IMG/VR virus record: IMGVR_UViG_3300030673_000038 | Span: 1 to 29,068 of that record | Origin: a virus | Strand: one strand, 5' to 3' | DNA: 29,068 nucleotides | Shown here: in pieces, positions 18,300-26,580 of the stretch | Position numbering within the stretch: the stretch's first letter is position 1 | How the letters are laid out: each line of letters starts with the position of its first letter | Translations under genes and position numbers: made by a program | The notes under the pieces: model-generated | The model's database searches: none | What the model was told of the DNA's origin: nothing | What the model saw: the letters and a program-made list of their open reading frames with translations, nothing else

Positions 18300-20389
18300 G
18301 CAAGGACTGGATGGACCAGATCGAAAAGTCGAAGAAATTCAAGGCTAAGTCGGTCACGCACGGTCGTAAGGTATACGCGCTGTACGAAGATCAACGCGAT
18401 ACGAACGCAGCATGGGTCAAGAAGGCTAACTTCTTCTACGCCAACGCTAATATCCTGAAGGAGTCGCTGTTTAACAGCCTCCCTAAGCCTGATGTTTCGC
18501 GGATGCAGAAGGGTAACTTCCTGGATGACGCGAGTCGTGTGGCGGCGTTGATCATCCAGCGCGGCCTGACGTACGAAATCAAGTGCGCTGAGAGCTTCGA
18601 TGAGGCGATCAAAGCGGCCATTCTTGACCGCCTCGTACCGGGTATGGGCCAAGTCTGGCTTCGGTTCGAAGTGGAGGAGAATCCAGAGGCCGAAGCCGTA
18701 GAAGGTGACGACACTGGGGGCGACGAAGTTGATGTAGAAATGCAGAACGAGCAGGAATCTGGGCCCATTGCTGGCACCGAGAAGATCTGCATTGAGCACG
18801 TCTTCTGGGAAGACTTCTACTATCAGCCAGCGCGCCTATGGTCTAAGGTCACTTGGATCGCCCGCAAGCTCAATCTCACGGAAGCTGAGATCAAGGAGAA
18901 GTGGGGCGAAGATGCGATGTCTAAGGTGGGAAGCGTCAACAAGAAATCTGACGATACCCTCACTCCGGACGAGATCAACGAAGATAAATACACCGTCTAC
19001 GAGATTTGGGACAAATCCACTCGTAAGGTGATCTTCCATGGTGGCGGTGAAGAGCCATTGTCTGAAACAGCTGATCCGTACAAACTGAAAGACTTCTATC
19101 CATGCCCTATGCCGTTGATCGCGAACGTCACCACGAACAAATTCTTGCCTGTTACTGACTACCACATCAGCCAGGACCAGTACGAAGTCCTGAACGTGCT
19201 GTACGCCCGCATCAACTTGATCATTGAAGCGGTCAAAGTGGCGGGGATCTACGATTCGCAGTCCATGGAAATCCAGCGTATGCTGTCTGGCGCTGAAAAC
19301 CGCCTGATCCCATGCGACAACTGGGCCATGATGGCTGAAACGGGCGGAGTATCGGGCCATATTGAGTGGTATCCGGTAGAAAAGATCGTGATGGTGCTGC
19401 GCGAACTCCAACAGCAGTTCGAAGCCGCTAAATCGATCCTTTATGAGATCACAGGGATGAGCGACATCCTTCGTGGTGCGTCCAACCCGTATGAGACCAA
19501 GGGGGCCCAGCAAATCAAGGCTCAATTCGCGTCTGTGCGCATGAACGGCTACCAACGGGACATCGCGATCTTCGTGCGTGACATCCTGCGCATCATGTCA
19601 GAGTTCATGTGCCAGCTTTATAGCGTGGAAAAGCTGCAAAAGATCGTAGGTCAGCTTCCTCCTCCTGATATGCAGTTCGCTGAGCCAGCGCTTGCCATCA
19701 TTCGTGACGATTTTGCTACGATGTACAGCGTTGATATCCAAGCGAACAGCCTGACGCAAGCAGACTGGGCCCTGGAGAAGGAACAGCGCATGGAAGTAGT
19801 CCAAACGCTGGGGCAAATGCTACAGGCAACAGTAGGTATGGCCGCGCAGGCGCCGCAAATTGTACCATTGGCGGTGCAAATGATTAAGTTCGCCATCGCC
19901 GGGTACAAAGGGGCCTCCGAATTCGAGGGTTACGTCGATCAGATCCTTGACGACATGCTACGCGAGCAGCAGCAGGCCAAGGCGAATCCTCAGCCTAAGC
20001 CACCATCGCCAGAAGAGCAGAAAGCTCAGGGCGAAATGCAGAAGCTCCAGATGGAAGGCCAGATGGCCCAACAGCAATTCGCGTCTGATCAGCAAATGGC
20101 TCAGATTGAAGCGCAGATGTCTGGCGAGAAGCTACAGGCCGAGATGGGCATTAAGCAGCAGGAAGCTGAGATGAAGTTGCAAATGATGCAAGCTGAGCTA
20201 GCTCATAAAGAGCAGATGTACTCGCTAGAAGTTCAGATTGAGATGTTGCGGCTGAAGGTGGAAGAGGCTCAAGCTCAATTGGCCATATCCTCACAAGCTG
20301 CTAGCAACACTCTGGATATCCAGCACGCCCAACAATCCCATGATGTAAAAATGCAGCAAGCCGCTGCTAAACCTACAGGAAATAAATGA
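18296..20389 (+). CDS. Portal protein
   Basis: 697 aa, the size of P22-like podovirus portals. The body has conserved-type segments such as NILKESLFNSLPKPDV, DRLVPGMGQVWLRFEVEE, FWEDFYYQPAR, ITGMSDILRGASNPYETKG (portal crown/wing signature) and DWALEKEQRM. From about residue 560 it is a long Gln/Glu/Met-rich coiled coil (EEQKAQGEMQKLQMEGQMAQ onward), resembling the C-terminal helical barrel of P22 portal. It forms the dodecameric DNA channel. Coupled to the large terminase by ATGA. Confidence 0.93.
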   Translation: MSKDWMDQIEKSKKFKAKSVTHGRKVYALYEDQRDTNAAWVKKANFFYANANILKESLFNSLPKPDVSRMQKGNFLDDASRVAALIIQRGLTYEIKCAESFDEAIKAAILDRLVPGMGQVWLRFEVEENPEAEAVEGDDTGGDEVDVEMQNEQESGPIAGTEKICIEHVFWEDFYYQPARLWSKVTWIARKLNLTEAEIKEKWGEDAMSKVGSVNKKSDDTLTPDEINEDKYTVYEIWDKSTRKVIFHGGGEEPLSETADPYKLKDFYPCPMPLIANVTTNKFLPVTDYHISQDQYEVLNVLYARINLIIEAVKVAGIYDSQSMEIQRMLSGAENRLIPCDNWAMMAETGGVSGHIEWYPVEKIVMVLRELQQQFEAAKSILYEITGMSDILRGASNPYETKGAQQIKAQFASVRMNGYQRDIAIFVRDILRIMSEFMCQLYSVEKLQKIVGQLPPPDMQFAEPALAIIRDDFATMYSVDIQANSLTQADWALEKEQRMEVVQTLGQMLQATVGMAAQAPQIVPLAVQMIKFAIAGYKGASEFEGYVDQILDDMLREQQQAKANPQPKPPSPEEQKAQGEMQKLQMEGQMAQQQFASDQQMAQIEAQMSGEKLQAEMGIKQQEAEMKLQMMQAELAHKEQMYSLEVQIEMLRLKVEEAQAQLAISSQAASNTLDIQHAQQSHDVKMQQAAAKPTGNK

Positions 20390-20793
20390 TGCCCATTTAT
20401 ACCTCTGAGTGCCCAGAGTGTGGACTTCGGTTCAACGAGTATCGTAGCGTGGCTGAATACCGCGCTACACCGAAGTGCGAGGCTTGCCACGGGCCCACGT
20501 TCAATGTTATGCTGGAAGCGCCACAAGCGTTCGTAAAGGGTAAGTTTGAGCCGTTCATTAGTTCGGTTGATAGGACTTTGATTAGCACTCAGAACGACCT
20601 CAACGAGCATAATAAAAGAAATAACGTAGTCAACGTTCACGATGGGTACAGCGAGCGGGAGTTGTTTGATAAAATGAGCGCCCCGCGAGATACGCCCAAA
20701 GTAGATAAGAAAGAAGTGGCAGCGGACATCGCTGAATCAATTAAACAGGTGCAGGCCGGATACAAACCGACCATAGAGGCTCAAGATGACTGA
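20386..20793 (+). CDS. FmdB-like zinc-ribbon protein
   Basis: 135 aa. CPECGLRFNEYRSVAEYR and PKCEACHGP supply the two Cys-x2-Cys knuckles of an FmdB-type zinc ribbon in the first 40 residues; the rest is charged and helical with KKEVAADIAESIKQVQ. Such small zinc proteins often lie between portal and scaffold in podoviruses; role in head assembly unknown. Start: two adjacent ATGs, with AGGA upstream, in ATGA overlap with the portal stop. Confidence 0.8.
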   Translation: MMPIYTSECPECGLRFNEYRSVAEYRATPKCEACHGPTFNVMLEAPQAFVKGKFEPFISSVDRTLISTQNDLNEHNKRNNVVNVHDGYSERELFDKMSAPRDTPKVDKKEVAADIAESIKQVQAGYKPTIEAQDD

Positions 20794-21805
20794 CAGTATT
20801 CGCGAAGATATGGAAGCCACCATCAGAGAGTTGGAAGGCAAAGAGGAAACAGTCGTAGAGACTGCGGCCAAGCTTGAGCCCGAAGTCAAGGATCCAGAGC
20901 CCGTAGTGGAAGAGGGCAAAGAGCCTGAAGCCAAAGAGCCTGAGGAAGAGGGCAAAGAGCCCGAAGCCAAAGAGCCTGTAGAAGAAGAGAAGACAGATCC
21001 TCTTCTGGTACAGGACAAGGCTCCATCCGGCTGGACTCCTAAAGTGCGCGAGCAGTGGGCCACCATCCCGAAAGATGTACGGGATGAAATCCTACGCCGT
21101 GAAGATGCGTCGGCTCAGGGGGTTCGCAAGCTGCAAGAAGAGACAGCCCCGATGCGCGGGTTCGTGCAGCAGCTTGATCCTTTCATCAAAGAGGCGATCA
21201 ATAATGGCGCTAATCCAGCGCAATACATCGGGAACGTCATGGCGGCTGAGCGCGCTCTCCGTGCTCCTTCGCAAGATGATCGTTTCGCAGCCCTGCTCAA
21301 TATTGCAGATCAGTACGGCATACCCCTTCGTGAAGTCATCAACGCCTCGGTAGGCCGAGAAGTGCTTCAGAAAGCGGCCCCAAGCCAGCCATCCGTTCCG
21401 CCGGAAATCCAGCGTGAACTGGAAGAGTCCCGCAAGTGGCGTGAACAGCAGTCCATGGAATCAACCAACCGTGAGATCGCAGCGTTCAAGTCTGGTAAGG
21501 AATTCTTCGATGACGTGGCTCCGTATATGGCGAACCTGATGGAAGCCGGGGCGGCCACAACTCTACAAGATGCGTACGACCAAGCTATCTGGGCCGTACC
21601 AACTGTCCGTGAAGTTCTTCTCGGGCGTCAAGGTAAGACCAACGCCACCAATGACTTGAAAGAGAAACAGAAGGCAGCAGCCGCAGCCGGTATCAAGTCT
21701 AACGACACAATCGGCGTCAAAACCAAGAAGAAAGACGGGGAAGATGAGTCGTCCTTGGCGGATGACATTCGAGAAGCATTTGCGGCGCAGGCCGGTCGCA
21801 CTTAA
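20786..21805 (+). CDS. Head scaffolding protein
   Basis: 339 aa, strongly charged. Residues ~25-70 contain a duplicated Glu/Lys/Pro segment (GKEPEAKEPEEE) encoded by two 36-bp DNA repeats (20909-20980). Then a helical body (SGWTPKVREQWATIPKDVRD and following) and an Ala-rich basic/acidic C-terminus ending SLADDIREAFAAQAGR. The acid-rich N-terminus, helical core and location before the capsid match phage scaffold proteins. It would template the prohead and leave. It overlaps the zinc-ribbon gene by 8 nt. Confidence 0.85.
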   Translation: MTDSIREDMEATIRELEGKEETVVETAAKLEPEVKDPEPVVEEGKEPEAKEPEEEGKEPEAKEPVEEEKTDPLLVQDKAPSGWTPKVREQWATIPKDVRDEILRREDASAQGVRKLQEETAPMRGFVQQLDPFIKEAINNGANPAQYIGNVMAAERALRAPSQDDRFAALLNIADQYGIPLREVINASVGREVLQKAAPSQPSVPPEIQRELEESRKWREQQSMESTNREIAAFKSGKEFFDDVAPYMANLMEAGAATTLQDAYDQAIWAVPTVREVLLGRQGKTNATNDLKEKQKAAAAAGIKSNDTIGVKTKKKDGEDESSLADDIREAFAAQAGRT

Positions 21806-21820
21806 ATAGGGGATAGGGTC

Positions 21821-22162
21821 ATGGCAGATGCCACCGAAGAAATTTTCCGAAGGCTGGCAACTCTAGAGAAGGAAACTTACTCTATGACCCGTCAACTTAA
21901 TGCTATCGAAAACGAAAAGCCTATCCAGCGCCTGAGCATGGTGGAGATGTCTGTTAAGCAGATCGCAACTGACCTGCTTAGCATGGAAAAGATAAGTGTT
22001 GAGATGTCGGAGAAGTTGACCAAGGGTATAGATGATCTCAACACTCAGGCCGCTATATCACGGGCCCAGATGAAGTGGATCGTCAGCCTTGGCATAGCCA
22101 CACTAGCCATGATAAACGCTTGGCCGGTCATACGTGAAATGCTGAAGGCGCTTGTATCATGA
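21821..22162 (+). CDS. XhlA-like/membrane-anchored coiled-coil lysis protein
   Basis: 113 aa: an N-terminal coiled coil (RRLATLEKETYSMTRQLNAI; SVEMSEKLTKGIDDLN) and one C-terminal membrane helix (MKWIVSLGIATLAMINAWPV). This order matches XhlA-type haemolysin/holin accessory proteins, which sit beside endolysins. Alternatively it is an inner-membrane spanin. ATGA overlap with the muramidase gene supports the lysis role. Confidence 0.7.
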   Translation: MADATEEIFRRLATLEKETYSMTRQLNAIENEKPIQRLSMVEMSVKQIATDLLSMEKISVEMSEKLTKGIDDLNTQAAISRAQMKWIVSLGIATLAMINAWPVIREMLKALVS

Positions 22163-22749
22163 GAAAGTTAGCTGATAGTGACATAAAAGATGCAGCCGTG
22201 GCGCTTGGAGTTGATACAGCAGCGGTGCGGGCTGTGACCGAGGTTGAAGCTCCGGGCGGGGGGTATTACGATGATGGTCGGCCGAAGATCCTATTCGAAA
22301 GGCATGTCATGTATAGGTTGTATAAGACCAAGTTCGGTCAAGCAGCGGTGGACAAGGCTGCATTCATGTATCCTGAGATCTGCAACCCCAAGCCGGGGGG
22401 TTATGGCCCCAGCCTTGACCAGCCGATTCGCATGGAAAGTGCTGCGAAGTTACTGGATCGTGACTGCGCTTTGCAGGCGGCTAGTTGGGGCATGTTCCAG
22501 ATTATGGGCTACTACTGGAAAGACCTAGGTTATATCTCATTGCAGGCGTTTGTGAACGCAATGTACGCCAGCGAAGGGGCACAACTACAGGCATTCGTGG
22601 CCTTCATTGAAGAAAACCCAACGCTTCATAGAGCGCTAAAAGAACTCGCTTGGTCGACGTTCGCTCAGGGCTACAATGGCCCCGACTACGCGAAGAACAA
22701 GTACGACACTAAACTCGCTACAGCGTACAAGAAATTCCAGGGGGCATAA
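22159..22749 (+). CDS. Endolysin, N-acetylmuramidase (DUF3380 type)
   Basis: 196 aa. AVRAVTEVEAPGGGYYDDGR contains the catalytic Glu (about residue 28), followed by PKILFERHVMYRLY, then AASWGMFQIMGYYWKDLGY and WSTFAQGYNGPDYAKNKY, the signature sequence of the DUF3380 N-acetylmuramidase family. It cuts the MurNAc-GlcNAc bond of peptidoglycan. No signal peptide, so it needs the holin for release. It is preceded and followed by overlapping lysis-type genes. Confidence 0.93.
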   Translation: MRKLADSDIKDAAVALGVDTAAVRAVTEVEAPGGGYYDDGRPKILFERHVMYRLYKTKFGQAAVDKAAFMYPEICNPKPGGYGPSLDQPIRMESAAKLLDRDCALQAASWGMFQIMGYYWKDLGYISLQAFVNAMYASEGAQLQAFVAFIEENPTLHRALKELAWSTFAQGYNGPDYAKNKYDTKLATAYKKFQGA

Positions 22750-23321
22750 TGTTCATCTTCCAGTGGTTATTTCTCTTCCTAAGTGACGTAATATTCGTCA
22801 CTCTGGGCCCTATTATGGTCGCGCTAGCGCTACCTTTCGCCAAGGATGACTTCAGTGTTAGTGATCACAGAGTCATCAGAAACCTGCCAAAGTGGGCGTA
22901 TTTCTGGGGAAATGACTTCGATGGCAGCCTTGGGGACAAACATGGATGGTGGGCAGCCAATACCCCCTTCGGATGGAAAGTTGATTCATTTATGGCTCAG
23001 TGGTGGTGGCTAGCAATACGCAATCCAGCTAATAACATGCGCATGTTTTCGTGCTGGTCGGCCCCAGTGGCCGGAGCAACTTGCTCATTCAAGGGAGACG
23101 CAGCCGTAGCGGATAGTCCTGGGCGTGGTGGTTGGCAGTTCGTTACCTTCTCCTACCCGGATAAATTCTCTAGGTATGGCTTCTATTTAGTCAAACAGCT
23201 GAGCGCAACTCACGCATTCGTCATTCGTCTGGGCTTCAAGATAAGCCCGGATTTGGTGGGCACTGACGAACAGCCGAAGGGATACACCTTCAAAATCAAT
23301 CCTGCAAAGAATATAGGGTGA
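22749..23321 (+). CDS. Conserved phage membrane protein (190 aa)
   Basis: Start and previous stop overlap as TAATG. Residues ~1-28 form a hydrophobic segment (FIFQWLFLFLSDVIFVTLGP), then a Trp/Phe-rich soluble domain (WAYFWGNDFDGSLGDKHGWW, WWWLAIRNPANNMRMF) ending with basic residues. I recognise this N-anchored Trp-rich layout from lysis-proximal genes of other phages, without a known function. It may be a secreted or periplasm-facing protein. Confidence 0.7.
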   Translation: MFIFQWLFLFLSDVIFVTLGPIMVALALPFAKDDFSVSDHRVIRNLPKWAYFWGNDFDGSLGDKHGWWAANTPFGWKVDSFMAQWWWLAIRNPANNMRMFSCWSAPVAGATCSFKGDAAVADSPGRGGWQFVTFSYPDKFSRYGFYLVKQLSATHAFVIRLGFKISPDLVGTDEQPKGYTFKINPAKNIG

Positions 23322-23324
23322 TAT

Positions 23325-23759
23325 ATGATTCCCATCGCGATCGTCAGCGGTCTGTTTGACATAGGTAAGAACCTGATCGATAAGCTAATACCGGACCCAG
23401 CGGCGAATGCTGCGGCCCAACTTGAGCTCATGCGCTTGGACCAGAATGGTCAGTTGACGCAGCTACAGCTTCAGATGTCCGCTATTCTGGCAGAAGCTAA
23501 CAGCACTGACCCATGGACTTCACGTGCTAGACCATCATTCATGTATCTATTCTACATAGTAATTTTAGCTATGGTAGTCATAGCTCCTATGGTGGGCATA
23601 TGGTTTCCTCTATCAATGGATATGTTTTTTACAAATGTGAGTAAGGGGTTCAATGCCATCCCCAGTGAATTATGGACCACATTCACTATAGGGTATGTAG
23701 GATATTCTGCTAGTAAAACTTACGAACAGACTAAGGGGGCTAAGAATCCTGGAAAGTAA
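23325..23759 (+). CDS. Holin, 3-TM (GTA holin) type
   Basis: 144 aa. Amphipathic N-terminal part (GKNLIDKLIPDPAANAAAQL, LQLQMSAILAEANSTDPWTS) leading to RARPSFMYLFYIVILAMVVI and a second hydrophobic stretch (APMVGIWFPLSM) and a final one (TFTIGYVGYSASKTYEQTK). The 'RARP' turn and the three-span layout match the 3TM holin family. It would form the membrane lesion that frees the muramidase. Its last 20 nt overlap the converging HNH gene. Confidence 0.85.
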   Translation: MIPIAIVSGLFDIGKNLIDKLIPDPAANAAAQLELMRLDQNGQLTQLQLQMSAILAEANSTDPWTSRARPSFMYLFYIVILAMVVIAPMVGIWFPLSMDMFFTNVSKGFNAIPSELWTTFTIGYVGYSASKTYEQTKGAKNPGK

Positions 23760-24225
23760 ATTCCCCGAAGTATTTTTCTTCGGCAGCCGCCCTAGCTTTT
23801 AGAGCGGCTTCTTCGTTTTCGAAACTCCCTAAGTGTATTGATTCTGCATTGACTTTTATGCGGGCATACCACTTATTTCTATCCGATCTGAAATACACTC
23901 CAGCCAATGAGCACATAGATCTATTCATACTATTCTGTGATCTAGTGGCTAATCTCATATTATCATCTATATTATTTAGACCATTTGTATCTTTATGGTC
24001 TATTTCGTATCCTTCAGGTATAGAGCCATGTCTCATTATCCACATTACTATATGTAGCATATAGCTCTTATCATTAATGGAAACCCTTAAATACCCCTTC
24101 CCAGCATTAGAACCAGCTTCCTTTCCCACGGATCTACCCCTAGACGGCATCTTCCATACTAGATGTGTCCCCATATCATGAAACATTTCTAATAGTTCAT
24201 CTTGGCTAGGATATTGGCGCTTCAT
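23740..24225 (-). CDS. HNH homing endonuclease with AP2 domain
   Basis: 161 aa. HNH part: GYLRVSINDKSYMLHIVMWI, EGYEIDHKDTNGLNNIDDNM and LATRSQNSMNR; AP2-like DNA-binding part: GVYFRSDRNKWYARIKVN, IHLGSFENEEAALKARAAAE. This combination is typical of phage-borne homing endonucleases. It lies against the direction of the surrounding structural operon, between holin and capsid, and its DNA looks more AT-rich than its neighbours, which suggests recent transfer. AGGG lies seven bases before the ATG. Confidence 0.93.
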   Translation of the reverse strand: MKRQYPSQDELLEMFHDMGTHLVWKMPSRGRSVGKEAGSNAGKGYLRVSINDKSYMLHIVMWIMRHGSIPEGYEIDHKDTNGLNNIDDNMRLATRSQNSMNRSMCSLAGVYFRSDRNKWYARIKVNAESIHLGSFENEEAALKARAAAEEKYFGEFTFQDS

Positions 24226-24264
24226 GGTAAAACCCTGTTTATGCGGTAAACCACCATAACGTGC

Positions 24265-24293
24265 TTGTATGTTCTGCGCAACTGCTATATACT
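24265..24293 (+). promoter_or_regulatory. Promoter for the major capsid operon
   Basis: -35 TTGTAT (24265-24270), 17 bp, -10 TATACT (24288-24293). Upstream half GCGCAACTGCTATA resembles the reverse element of the early promoters. About 90 nt of untranslated leader follow before the capsid start. It would let capsid be made independently after the HNH insertion. Confidence 0.65.
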
Positions 24294-24393
24294 AATGCCA
24301 CCTACCTCCTTTGTACGCCGCTAACCGGCCTCTACATCAGGCTAACCCTCTAGACGGAATAGGCAAATAATCACTTTCTAGAGGAACGCCATT

Positions 24394-25359
24394 ATGGCCT
24401 TCGCTAACGTCTCGGACATCATCGCGACAACTATCGAGAAACGCTCTCGTAAGATCGCTGATAACGTCACCAAAAACAACGCCCTTCTGTCGCGTCTGAA
24501 ACAGAAAGGTCGCACCAACACTTTCTCCGGCGGTCGTTTGATCTACGAAGAACTGTCCTTCGCGCAGAACGGTAACGCTGGTTTCTACAGCGGCTACGAC
24601 TTGCTCCCAGTGACGGCTCAAGACGTGATCTCCGCTGCTCAATTCGACATCAAGCAGGCTGCCTGCCCAGTCGTTATCTCTGGCCTGGAAATGCTGCAAA
24701 ACAGCGGCCCAGAACAGATGATCGACTTGCTGACTGCTCGTATGGACGTGGCTGAAGCGACCATGATGAACTTGGTCTGCGGCTCGCTCTACGGCGACGG
24801 CACTGGCTACGGCGGCAAGGAAATCACCGGCTTGAATGCCGCGCTTCCTGTCACCCAGACCGGCACATACGGCGGCATCGACCGTGGTACTTGGACCTTC
24901 TGGCAGAACCAAGTGTCCAACCCAGCCAACAAGACCACCTTGCTTGCTGACTGGAACACTTTGTGGGCCAAGCTCCAACGCGGTATGGACCGTCCTGATC
25001 TAATCATGGTGGACAGCTTGGTGTGGGGCGCTTACGTCGCCGCGCTGCAATCTATTCAGCGCTTTACCGCAGCTGACGGCGCTGGCTCGGCTGGCTTCGG
25101 CTTCCCTTCCATCAAGTATATGGACGCTGATGTGGTCCTGGATGGTGGTATCGGCGGCTTCTGCCCAGCGAACACCGCGTTCTTCCTGAACACTAAGTTC
25201 ATGAAGTTCCGCCCACACGCACAACGCAACTTCGTCGCTCTGTCGCCGAACAAGCGCTACTCGATCAACCAAGACGCCGAGGTCCAGATTCTGGGCTGGG
25301 CTGGCAACCTGACTTCGTCCGGTAACCAGTTCCAAGGTCGTTATCAGGCTATCGCATAA
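24394..25359 (+). CDS. Major capsid protein
   Basis: 321 aa with high use of preferred codons (Lys, Gly, Ala, Asn in C-ending forms) as expected of an abundant protein. Segments ADNVTKNNALLSRLKQKGRT, GGRLIYEELSFAQNGNAGFY, DLIMVDSLVWGAYVAALQSI and GFPSIKYMDADVVLDGGIGG are the pattern of HK97-fold capsids of podoviruses and their E-loop/P-domain; the C-terminal region SPNKRYSINQDAEVQILGWA GNLTSS is common in that group. Assembles the head around the scaffold. GAGG nine bases before ATG. Confidence 0.9.
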   Translation: MAFANVSDIIATTIEKRSRKIADNVTKNNALLSRLKQKGRTNTFSGGRLIYEELSFAQNGNAGFYSGYDLLPVTAQDVISAAQFDIKQAACPVVISGLEMLQNSGPEQMIDLLTARMDVAEATMMNLVCGSLYGDGTGYGGKEITGLNAALPVTQTGTYGGIDRGTWTFWQNQVSNPANKTTLLADWNTLWAKLQRGMDRPDLIMVDSLVWGAYVAALQSIQRFTAADGAGSAGFGFPSIKYMDADVVLDGGIGGFCPANTAFFLNTKFMKFRPHAQRNFVALSPNKRYSINQDAEVQILGWAGNLTSSGNQFQGRYQAIA

Positions 25360-25369
25360 GGGGGCTGTC

Positions 25370-25870
25370 ATGGACTTTATTATTGGCATCAACCCAACCC
25401 AAATCCAGGCATCCACTGAGATTCCTGCGTTCAAGTTGGGTCAAACAGGCTGCGTCACCGACAACTCCACTGGTGAAGAACGTGTCTACATGTTCGTCAA
25501 GTTCACAGAGCAGCCTACTGGTGTGGGCTACCTGGAACTCGTCAACCCGTTGACATTCACCTGCACTATGGTGACTTCCACTAACGCCTTGTTGGCGGTG
25601 GGCTTCCCTATCGGTTCTGCGGTGTCTCTGCCATTGGCTGGTGGTTTTGGTTGGATCCAAATCTACGGTCGTAGTCAGGTTCGTGCAACGGCGGCTATCG
25701 CCCTCGGCGCGCAGACCAACACCACCGCAACAGCGGGCGGGGTCAGCAGCACTTTGACAGCCGCCACCACTGCGCAGATCTCGGGGGTTGGCGTTACTAC
25801 CCTCACCGGCGCGGCGGGCACCACCACTGCTTGGCTCAACTATCCAATTGTGTTGAAAGCGCAGCAATAA
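25370..25870 (+). CDS. Head decoration-like protein
   Basis: 166 aa, Thr/Ala/Gly-rich and beta-sheet-like (GINPTQIQASTEIPAFKLGQ, VYMFVKFTEQPTGVGYLELV, WIQIYGRSQVRATAAIALGA), with codon use similar to the capsid gene. It follows the capsid gene by ten bases and ends at a terminator, so it is probably produced in large amounts with the capsid. A decoration or accessory head protein (DUF2190-like appearance) is likely; the family is not confirmed. Confidence 0.7.
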   Translation: MDFIIGINPTQIQASTEIPAFKLGQTGCVTDNSTGEERVYMFVKFTEQPTGVGYLELVNPLTFTCTMVTSTNALLAVGFPIGSAVSLPLAGGFGWIQIYGRSQVRATAAIALGAQTNTTATAGGVSSTLTAATTAQISGVGVTTLTGAAGTTTAWLNYPIVLKAQQ

Positions 25871-25886
25871 GATCAACCAACGCCAA

Positions 25887-25913
25887 GGCCCCAAGGATGG
25901 GGCCATCTTTTAT
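25887..25913 (+). terminator. Rho-independent terminator after capsid/decoration genes
   Basis: GGCCCC (25887-25892) pairs with GGGGCC (25899-25904) around AAGGAT, then ATCTTTTAT. A short but clean hairpin with T-run. It would make a capsid-specific transcript from the promoter at 24265. Confidence 0.8.
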
Positions 25914-25945
25914 AACTAGATCGTTAATCAACTATAGGTGCTGAG

Positions 25946-26512
25946 ATGGACGTATATGATGGTAATGTCGACCACTTCGAGTCTCGCTACGCTGGTGATC
26001 GCAGTGTGTTCGCAAAGTTTTATTATATGCCTCGTAAGGATGAGGAAGCTTCAGCGCAGGCTGGGCGGCCCATTTTCAAAGACGTGGTATTCGTTGAAAT
26101 CATGGTGGCTGGTGATGCGAATAACGTCATCCGTCGTGAGGCAAGCAATCTCGATATTGATCGCTTTGCCAAAGTTTATGAACGCTTCATGTCTGGTGCT
26201 GAAGAGCAAACCATTGGTACTCCACTGACAGAAGTGCCGTGGATCACCAAGTCGCAGTGTGAAGAATTGCTGTATCACAAGGTGCGCACTCTGGAAGCAT
26301 TGGCGGGCCTTAACGACGAAGTTTGCGGCCGTATTCCCGGCTTGTATAGCCTGAAGAAGAAAGCCAACGAGCACGTCCAAAAGGCTGATGCAGCGGCCCC
26401 AATCGAACAACTGTCCAAAGAGAACGCCGATCTCAAGGAACAGTTAGCGGCTATGAAGCAGAGTATGAGTGACATGGTCACGTCGTTAGCCGAGCTGAAA
26501 GCCAAGAAGTGA
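25946..26512 (+). CDS. Conserved podovirus head-associated protein (188 aa)
   Basis: The body contains VFVEIMVAGDANNVIRREAS, IDRFAKVYERFMSG and GTPLTEVPWITKSQCEELLY followed by VRTLEALAGLND, a pattern seen beside capsid genes in many short-tailed phages but with no established function. The C-terminal ~50 residues are a coiled coil (IEQLSKENADLKEQLAAMKQ). Its ribosome-binding site is weak and it follows the terminator, so it may depend on read-through or on upstream promoters. No other identity recognised. Confidence 0.75.
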   Translation: MDVYDGNVDHFESRYAGDRSVFAKFYYMPRKDEEASAQAGRPIFKDVVFVEIMVAGDANNVIRREASNLDIDRFAKVYERFMSGAEEQTIGTPLTEVPWITKSQCEELLYHKVRTLEALAGLNDEVCGRIPGLYSLKKKANEHVQKADAAAPIEQLSKENADLKEQLAAMKQSMSDMVTSLAELKAKK

Positions 26513-26580
26513 TTTCGGGCGCTTTGCCCACTGGGCTATAGGGAGGCACCCCCGTAGTCCAGGATTTCTAGGAGAGTACC
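26513..26580. other. Short intergenic gap before the adaptor gene
   Basis: Contains GGGCGCTTTGCCC and CTATAGGGAGG but no convincing promoter or terminator. AGGAG near 26571 is the ribosome-binding site of the next gene. Confidence 0.5.

Noticed and set aside
18059-18799. Minus-strand open frame across terminase/portal
   Set aside because: Antisense to the portal start and terminase end, with no start signals; a by-product of codon bias.
24337-24978. Minus-strand open frame across the capsid gene
   Set aside because: Mirror of the strongly biased capsid codons; no ribosome-binding site.
26536-26546. T7-type promoter (CTATAGGGAGG)
   Set aside because: Only the initiation half matches T7; the upstream specificity region does not, and no phage RNA polymerase gene was seen. 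CTATAGGG inside the holin gene (about 23685) fails likewise.
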